Positions 60,443-64,000 of a stretch of 64,000 nt of DNA are shown here, piece by piece. The notes below the pieces were generated by a model, which was not told where the DNA came from, searched no databases, and worked only from the letters and a program-made list of their open reading frames with translations. Source of the DNA: Rhizobium sp. (GTDB taxonomy: Bacteria; Pseudomonadota; Alphaproteobacteria; Rhizobiales; Rhizobiaceae); contig JAQGJP010000099.1 of NCBI GenBank assembly GCA_028290545.1, positions 62,001 through 126,000 of the forward strand, given 5' to 3'. Every line of letters begins with the position of its first letter. Position 1 is the stretch's first letter. A program made the translations under genes and the position numbers.

Positions 60443-61273
60443 TCAGAGCTTCTGGCGCTTCATCTGGTAGGTATGCTCGTCGGCCGGAAAGGTGCCGGCC
60501 CTGACTTCGGCAGCGTAGTTTTCCGCGGCCTTGGAAATCTCGGGAGCGAGATTGGCGAAATGCTTGACGAAACGCGGCTTGAAATTGGTGAAGATGCCAA
60601 GCATGTCGTCGCTGACCAAAACCTGGCCATCGCAGGCTGCCGAGGCGCCAATGCCGATGGTTGCGGCCTTGAGGTTCGCGGAGATCTCTCGCGCCAGGGG
60701 CTCGATCGTGCCTTCGATGACGATTGCGAATGCGCCGGCGTCGTCGATGGCTTTCGCATCGCGGCGGATCTTGTCGGCCTCCTGTTCGGAGCGGCCGAGC
60801 GAGCGATAGCCGCCGGTGGCGTTGACCAGTTGCGGCATCAGCCCGACATGGCCGACGACGGGAATGCCGCGCTGGCTCAGGAAATGCACGCTCTCGGCCA
60901 TTTCCTCGCCGCCTTCCAGCTTGACGGCGGAGGCGCCGGTTTCCTTCATGATCCGGGCGGCATTGCGAAATGCCTGCTCCTTGGATTCCTGATAGGCGCC
61001 GAACGGCAGATCGACGACGATGCAAGCCTCGCTGGAGCCGCGCATGACGGCCTGGCCATGAGCGATCATCATTTCCAAGGTTACCTGCACGCTGGATTCG
61101 AAACCGTAAACCACCATGCCGACGCTGTCGCCGACCAGAAGCAGATCGCAATGCGGATCGAGCAACTTGGCGATCGGAGCGGTATAGGCGGTAAGACAGA
61201 CGATCGGACGTTCGCCCTTGAGCGCTTGGATCGAAGCCGCGGTGCGGCGCTTCTGTTGGGGCTGGACGCTCAT
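60443..61273 (-). CDS. panB: 3-methyl-2-oxobutanoate hydroxymethyltransferase
   Basis: A 276-residue TIM-barrel enzyme that makes ketopantoate with methylene-THF, the first step of pantothenate synthesis. Blocks: [33 protein letters not shown] (metal-binding Asp), [44 protein letters not shown] precedes the ATG. It lies 13 bases after panC and forms a panC-panB operon. Confidence 0.97.
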   Translation of the reverse strand: MSVQPQQKRRTAASIQALKGERPIVCLTAYTAPIAKLLDPHCDLLLVGDSVGMVVYGFESSVQVTLEMMIAHGQAVMRGSSEACIVVDLPFGAYQESKEQAFRNAARIMKETGASAVKLEGGEEMAESVHFLSQRGIPVVGHVGLMPQLVNATGGYRSLGRSEQEADKIRRDAKAIDDAGAFAIVIEGTIEPLAREISANLKAATIGIGASAACDGQVLVSDDMLGIFTNFKPRFVKHFANLAPEISKAAENYAAEVRAGTFPADEHTYQMKRQKL

Positions 61274-61286
61274 GGAATTCTCCGAT

Positions 61287-62159
61287 TTAGGGCGAAACGC
61301 CCTGGGGCATGTGGGTGGTCAGGATGCGATTATCAAGCAGCCTGGTTTTGCCGAACCTGACGAACAACAACAGCAGGATCGGTTTGTCGCCGATCCCGGA
61401 CACTCTATTCAAAGTCTCGGGATGGCGCAGCGCCACGACCTCGGGATTTGCAAGTGGTTGGGAAGCGATGAAATCCACGAGGCGCTTCTCGATCGTGTCA
61501 GGATCGCGCAGGCCTTCGGCGAGCAAGCGTTCGGCCTCGTCGAGCGCCTTCGGCACGATCGTCGCGGCGCGGCGCTCGTCCTGCGTCAGGTAGACGTTGC
61601 GGGAGGAATGGGCGAGCCCATCGGCTTCGCGGACCGTCGGTACGCCGATCACATCCACCGGTTCGGCCAGATCCTCGACCATCCGCTTGATGATCTGCAG
61701 TTGCTGGTAGTCCTTTTCGCCGAAATAGGCGCGGTCCGGCTGGACGATGTTGAAGAGTTTGGTGACGACGGTCGCGACGCCGGCGAAATGGCCGGGGCGG
61801 ACTTCGCCTTCCAGCATGCGGCCCAGCGTCGGCACATCGACCACGGCTTCCATCGGTCGCGGATACATATCGGGTACGCCGGGTGCAAAGACGAAATCGA
61901 CGCCGCCGGCTTCCAGCATGGCGCTGTCGCGCGGCATGTCACGCGGATATTTGGCGAGGTCCTCGTTGGCGCCAAACTGCAGCGGATTGACGAAGATCGA
62001 GGTCACGACCACATCGTTTTCCGCGCGTGCCCGCGCCACGAGCGCCATGTGGCCCTCGTGCAGATAGCCCAAAGTGGGTACGAGGCCGATCGATTTGCCC
62101 GCGCGCTGCAATATACGCAGATGCTCGCGCATTGCGGCGATGGTCGAAACGATGAGCAC
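61287..62159 (-). CDS. panC: Pantothenate synthetase
   Basis: A 290-residue adenylate-forming enzyme that joins pantoate to beta-alanine. [16 protein letters not shown] contains the HxGH motif (HEGH), [19 protein letters not shown] the pantoate site, [20 protein letters not shown] the ATP-binding lysine region, and [15 protein letters not shown] the KMSKS-like loop. The start codon is GTG at 62159 with GGAGGGG six bases upstream. First gene of panC-panB; the upstream region of about 270 bases before the small RNA holds no gene. Confidence 0.97.
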   Translation of the reverse strand: MLIVSTIAAMREHLRILQRAGKSIGLVPTLGYLHEGHMALVARARAENDVVVTSIFVNPLQFGANEDLAKYPRDMPRDSAMLEAGGVDFVFAPGVPDMYPRPMEAVVDVPTLGRMLEGEVRPGHFAGVATVVTKLFNIVQPDRAYFGEKDYQQLQIIKRMVEDLAEPVDVIGVPTVREADGLAHSSRNVYLTQDERRAATIVPKALDEAERLLAEGLRDPDTIEKRLVDFIASQPLANPEVVALRHPETLNRVSGIGDKPILLLLFVRFGKTRLLDNRILTTHMPQGVSP

Positions 62160-62435
62160 TTACCCCTCCCTGGCGGCAATCGCGGGCTGATATCTACATG
62201 CTGCATCGCAAAAACACAACATCGCCAGCCGGCACGCATTTTGATTTATATAGAGTTTTTGACTAGCCTTTTACCAGACTATAGCAGCATGCAAAAAATG
62301 CATGGCTCCCATGTGGCAAGCCTCTTTCTAAATCAATCAGTTTGATCTATCTTTTGATCATCGGCGGGCGGGAAGACATCCAGTCCAAAGATGAACTGAA
62401 AAAGTTTTGGCCGACTGGCCAGACGAGTTCATGTT
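62160..62435. other. Gene-free stretch between panC and the small RNA
   Basis: About 276 bases, AT-rich in the middle, presumably with the divergent promoters of panCB and of the small RNA. A short inverted repeat CATGCA-AAAAA-TGCATG (about 62290-62306) and two copies of TTTGATC near 62340-62358 are visible. No open frame is supported. Confidence 0.45.
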
Positions 62436-62592
62436 CCGACAGATCTGCATTGGCCACTCCTCCTCCCAGGCCCGGCACATCTGGAACATGATATTGTCTT
62501 TCGAGAGCACTCCTCCTCCCAGCTCTTGAAAGACTGATCAGCCTTGCTGATCCAAGGCGGTGCCATCCTCCTCCCGGCACCGCCTTTTTTAT
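62436..62592 (+). ncRNA. Candidate trans-acting small RNA with three anti-Shine-Dalgarno loops (alpha-r14/NfeR1-like)
   Basis: The identical 9-mer CCTCCTCCC occurs at 62459-62467, 62512-62520 and 62567-62575. Each copy lies in a hairpin loop: hairpin 1 uses GGCC/GGCC and CAGAT/ATCTG; hairpin 2 is a 13-bp stem (62496-62508 with 62522-62534, one G-U pair); the last is the terminator stem AAGGCGGTGCC with GGCACCGCC followed by six T. A small helix GATCAG/CTGATC (62536-62552) lies between. Loops complementary to GGGAGGAGG would pair with ribosome binding sites. The architecture is that of the rhizobial alpha-r14 small RNAs. The 5' end is approximate; it could start nearer 62450. Confidence 0.8.
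62554..62590 (+). terminator. Intrinsic terminator of the small RNA
   Basis: Stem AAGGCGGTGCC (62554-62564) pairs with GGCACCGCCTT (from 62576), the loop holds the third CCTCCTCCC, and a run of six T follows. It is Rho-independent in form and fixes the plus-strand orientation of the RNA. Confidence 0.9.
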
Positions 62593-62642
62593 TGCCGTTT
62601 TTCCGACGTAGCACTACCATATTTTCAAATCGGAGACGCGTG

Positions 62643-62906
62643 ATGGGCGAGATCAAGCTTAGCCAGGAATTCGAAGCGATCATTCAGCGGCAGATCAATA
62701 GCGGCCACTATGACAGTGCGACTGGCGTGATCGCAGCTGGCCTGTCTTTGCTCGACGCTCTTGGACATGGTACGGAAGACACGCCCGAGGGGCTGTCAAA
62801 AGCGATCAATGACGCTTTTGAGGATGGCACCGACGATATTCCCCTCAATGACGCCTTCGCGCATATTGAGAAGCTCTATCAGCAGGATATGAAAGCGCGA
62901 AGCTGA
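62643..62906 (+). CDS. parD: ParD-type ribbon-helix-helix antitoxin
   Basis: An 87-residue protein: the N-terminal part (IKLSQEFEAIIQRQINSGHY then DSATGVIAAGLSLLD) is the ParD/CopG DNA-binding fold, followed by an acidic tail (EDGTDDIPLNDAFAHIEKLY) that would wrap the toxin. GGAG precedes the ATG. It is intact although the downstream toxin gene is broken. The stop overlaps the toxin start (TGATG). It starts about 50 bases after the small RNA terminator. Confidence 0.85.
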   Translation: MGEIKLSQEFEAIIQRQINSGHYDSATGVIAAGLSLLDALGHGTEDTPEGLSKAINDAFEDGTDDIPLNDAFAHIEKLYQQDMKARS

Positions 62907-63212
62907 TGGCGCGCGTCGTCTTCCGAAAGCGTGCGCTTGGGGATCTCGAAAAGCTCTACACATATATGAGATCACGATGGCGGCCCGGCCAACGCTTACG
63001 GTTTTGTTCAACGTATAAAAGCACGTTGTCAGGGGCTTGCTGACTTTCCAGAGTGCGGAATGCAGCGTGATGACATCCGCCCGGGACTACGAATCCTGAG
63101 TTTTGAGCGACGTGTTATTATTGCCTTTGAGATTCAAGACGGTACGGTCAGCATCGGTCGTATCTTCTATGGCGGACGAAACGACGAGAAATTGCTCAAA
63201 CGTGAATGTTAG
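62906..63212 (+). pseudogene. parE: Frameshifted parE-type toxin gene
   Basis: From the ATG at 62906 the frame gives MARVVFRKRALGDLEKLYTY, a ParE N-terminus, then leaves the family near 62966-62969. The rest of a ParE appears in the next frame: DHDGGPANAYGFVQRIKARC, GLADFPECGMQRDDIRPGLR and VSIGRIFYGGRNDEKLL, ending with TAG at 63210-63212. A single shift of one base (net) around TATATGAGATC restores the whole protein of about 100 residues. The C-terminal half is otherwise well preserved, so the damage is recent or could be a sequencing error. Confidence 0.85.
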
Positions 63213-63214
63213 CG

Positions 63215-64000
63215 CTATTTCCGCAACTCGATCGTCACCCAGCCGTTCATCCAGGTGGTCCGTGCATGCCTGAGGCCGGCGCCGTTATAGGCGGCGATCA
63301 CCTTCCAGCGCTGGGCTGAAAGAATGCCGGACAGGATCACCGTTCCATTTGGAGAAAGGTGACGCACCAGTTCGGGGGCGAGCTTCATCAGGGGGCGGGC
63401 GAGGATGTTGGCGATGATGAGGTCGAACGGCCCATGGTCGCGGAACACCGTGTGATGAAAGCCCGGGGCGGTCGCCAGATGAATGCCGTTGGCAATACCG
63501 TTTATCCGGACATTCTGCTGCGCGACACGCACGGCGACGGGATCGATATCGGTCGCCACGACCGGTACTCTCGCTAGAAGATGGGCCGCGATCGCCAGCA
63601 CGCCGGAGCCTGTTCCAAGGTCAAGGGCGTTGCTGACTCTGCGTGACTTGAGCACGTCGCCGATCATGTTGAGGCAGCCGGCTGTCGTACCGTGATGTCC
63701 GGTGCCGAACGCCTGTCCGGCCTCGATCAGTATGCCGATATCGTTCTGCCCGACCTTGTCGCTGTCATGGCTCCCATGGACGAGGAACCGGCCGGCACGC
63801 ACGGGCTTCAGGCCTTCGAGGGATTTGGCGATCCAGTCGATATCCGGCAGCACCTCGCGTTCGATGGAGAGGTCAGGGAACTCCGCCTTCACCACATCGC
63901 CGAAGCGCACGGCGATCTCGGCCTCGTCGTCGGCAGTCATATAGATGGAGGCTTCCCAGATTTCGTTTGCCTCATCCACTTCCTGCGTCGCAATCGCATA
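63215..64000 (-). CDS. prmA: Ribosomal protein L11 methyltransferase, partial (5' end beyond window)
   Basis: The C-terminal 261 codons of PrmA, which trimethylates ribosomal protein L11. Blocks: GQAFGTGHHGTTAGCLNMI, then motif I ALDLGTGSGVLAIAAHLL, VVATDIDPVAVRVAQQN, and DLIIANILARPLMKLAP (the NPPY-like site). The frame runs open to the window edge through YAIATQEVDEANEIWEAS, which is conserved in homologues, so the internal GTG at 63979 is not the start. Its stop lies two bases from the end of the parE remnant, on the opposite strand. Confidence 0.95.
   Translation of the reverse strand, partial: YAIATQEVDEANEIWEASIYMTADDEAEIAVRFGDVVKAEFPDLSIEREVLPDIDWIAKSLEGLKPVRAGRFLVHGSHDSDKVGQNDIGILIEAGQAFGTGHHGTTAGCLNMIGDVLKSRRVSNALDLGTGSGVLAIAAHLLARVPVVATDIDPVAVRVAQQNVRINGIANGIHLATAPGFHHTVFRDHGPFDLIIANILARPLMKLAPELVRHLSPNGTVILSGILSAQRWKVIAAYNGAGLRHARTTWMNGWVTIELRK

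Overview
The window is chromosomal DNA of an alphaproteobacterium, almost certainly a Rhizobiales/Rhizobiaceae member (Rhizobium, Agrobacterium, Neorhizobium or a near relative). The evidence is protein-level resemblance to rhizobial homologues, a class A RNase P RNA directly upstream of mraZ, a meso-DAP type murE, FtsZ with a very long Q/P-rich linker, betaine-lipid genes btaAB, a PPi-type phosphofructokinase, and a small RNA carrying three anti-Shine-Dalgarno loops like the rhizobial alpha-r14 family. The DNA is GC-rich with dense short-gap operons. No insertion sequence, tRNA, CRISPR array or prophage was seen.

Layout. 1-25 kb is a mosaic of housekeeping and envelope genes: the 3' end of a chemoreceptor, a ThDP enzyme, TerC, an EamA transporter coupled to a lysophospholipase-like hydrolase, a secreted RNase T2, ettA, an ArsR-methyltransferase regulator with metF, a 25-residue membrane protein, a second EamA transporter, a lytic transglycosylase, a GH25 lipoprotein, btaBA, a GGDEF-EAL protein, a serine hydrolase, a second lytic transglycosylase, pfp, a small basic exported protein, a TerB-DnaJ protein coupled to an amidase, and rnpB.

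25.5-51.5 kb is the division and cell wall (dcw) cluster: mraZ-rsmH-ftsL-ftsI-murE-murF-mraY-murD-ftsW-murG-murC-murB, then an interruption (GGDEF protein, katG, oxyR), then ddl-ftsQ-ftsA-ftsZ-lpxC and bamD. Many junctions are ATGA or TGATG overlaps. Candidate control sites are four TGGG boxes at exact 10-bp period (MraZ type) and TTAA-N7-TTAA (CtrA-type) sites upstream of mraZ and ftsW, plus a TTAA/GTTAACGAA cluster before ddl.

51.5-64 kb holds recN, ligA, pepP, azlCD, panCB and prmA (cut by the right edge). Scattered among them are four toxin-antitoxin-like loci in different states: an intact DUF4160/DUF2442 pair, a decayed parDE, an intact RES/DUF2384 pair, and a parDE with intact antitoxin and frameshifted toxin. 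The likely anti-SD small RNA lies upstream of that last locus.

The most notable observations are the triple CCUCCUCCC small RNA, a canonical EF-hand calcium loop in the periplasmic tail of FtsL, the operator architecture of the dcw cluster, and the density of toxin-antitoxin remnants after recN. No wholly new multi-gene system was identified. All calls come from reading the sequence; no database search was run.
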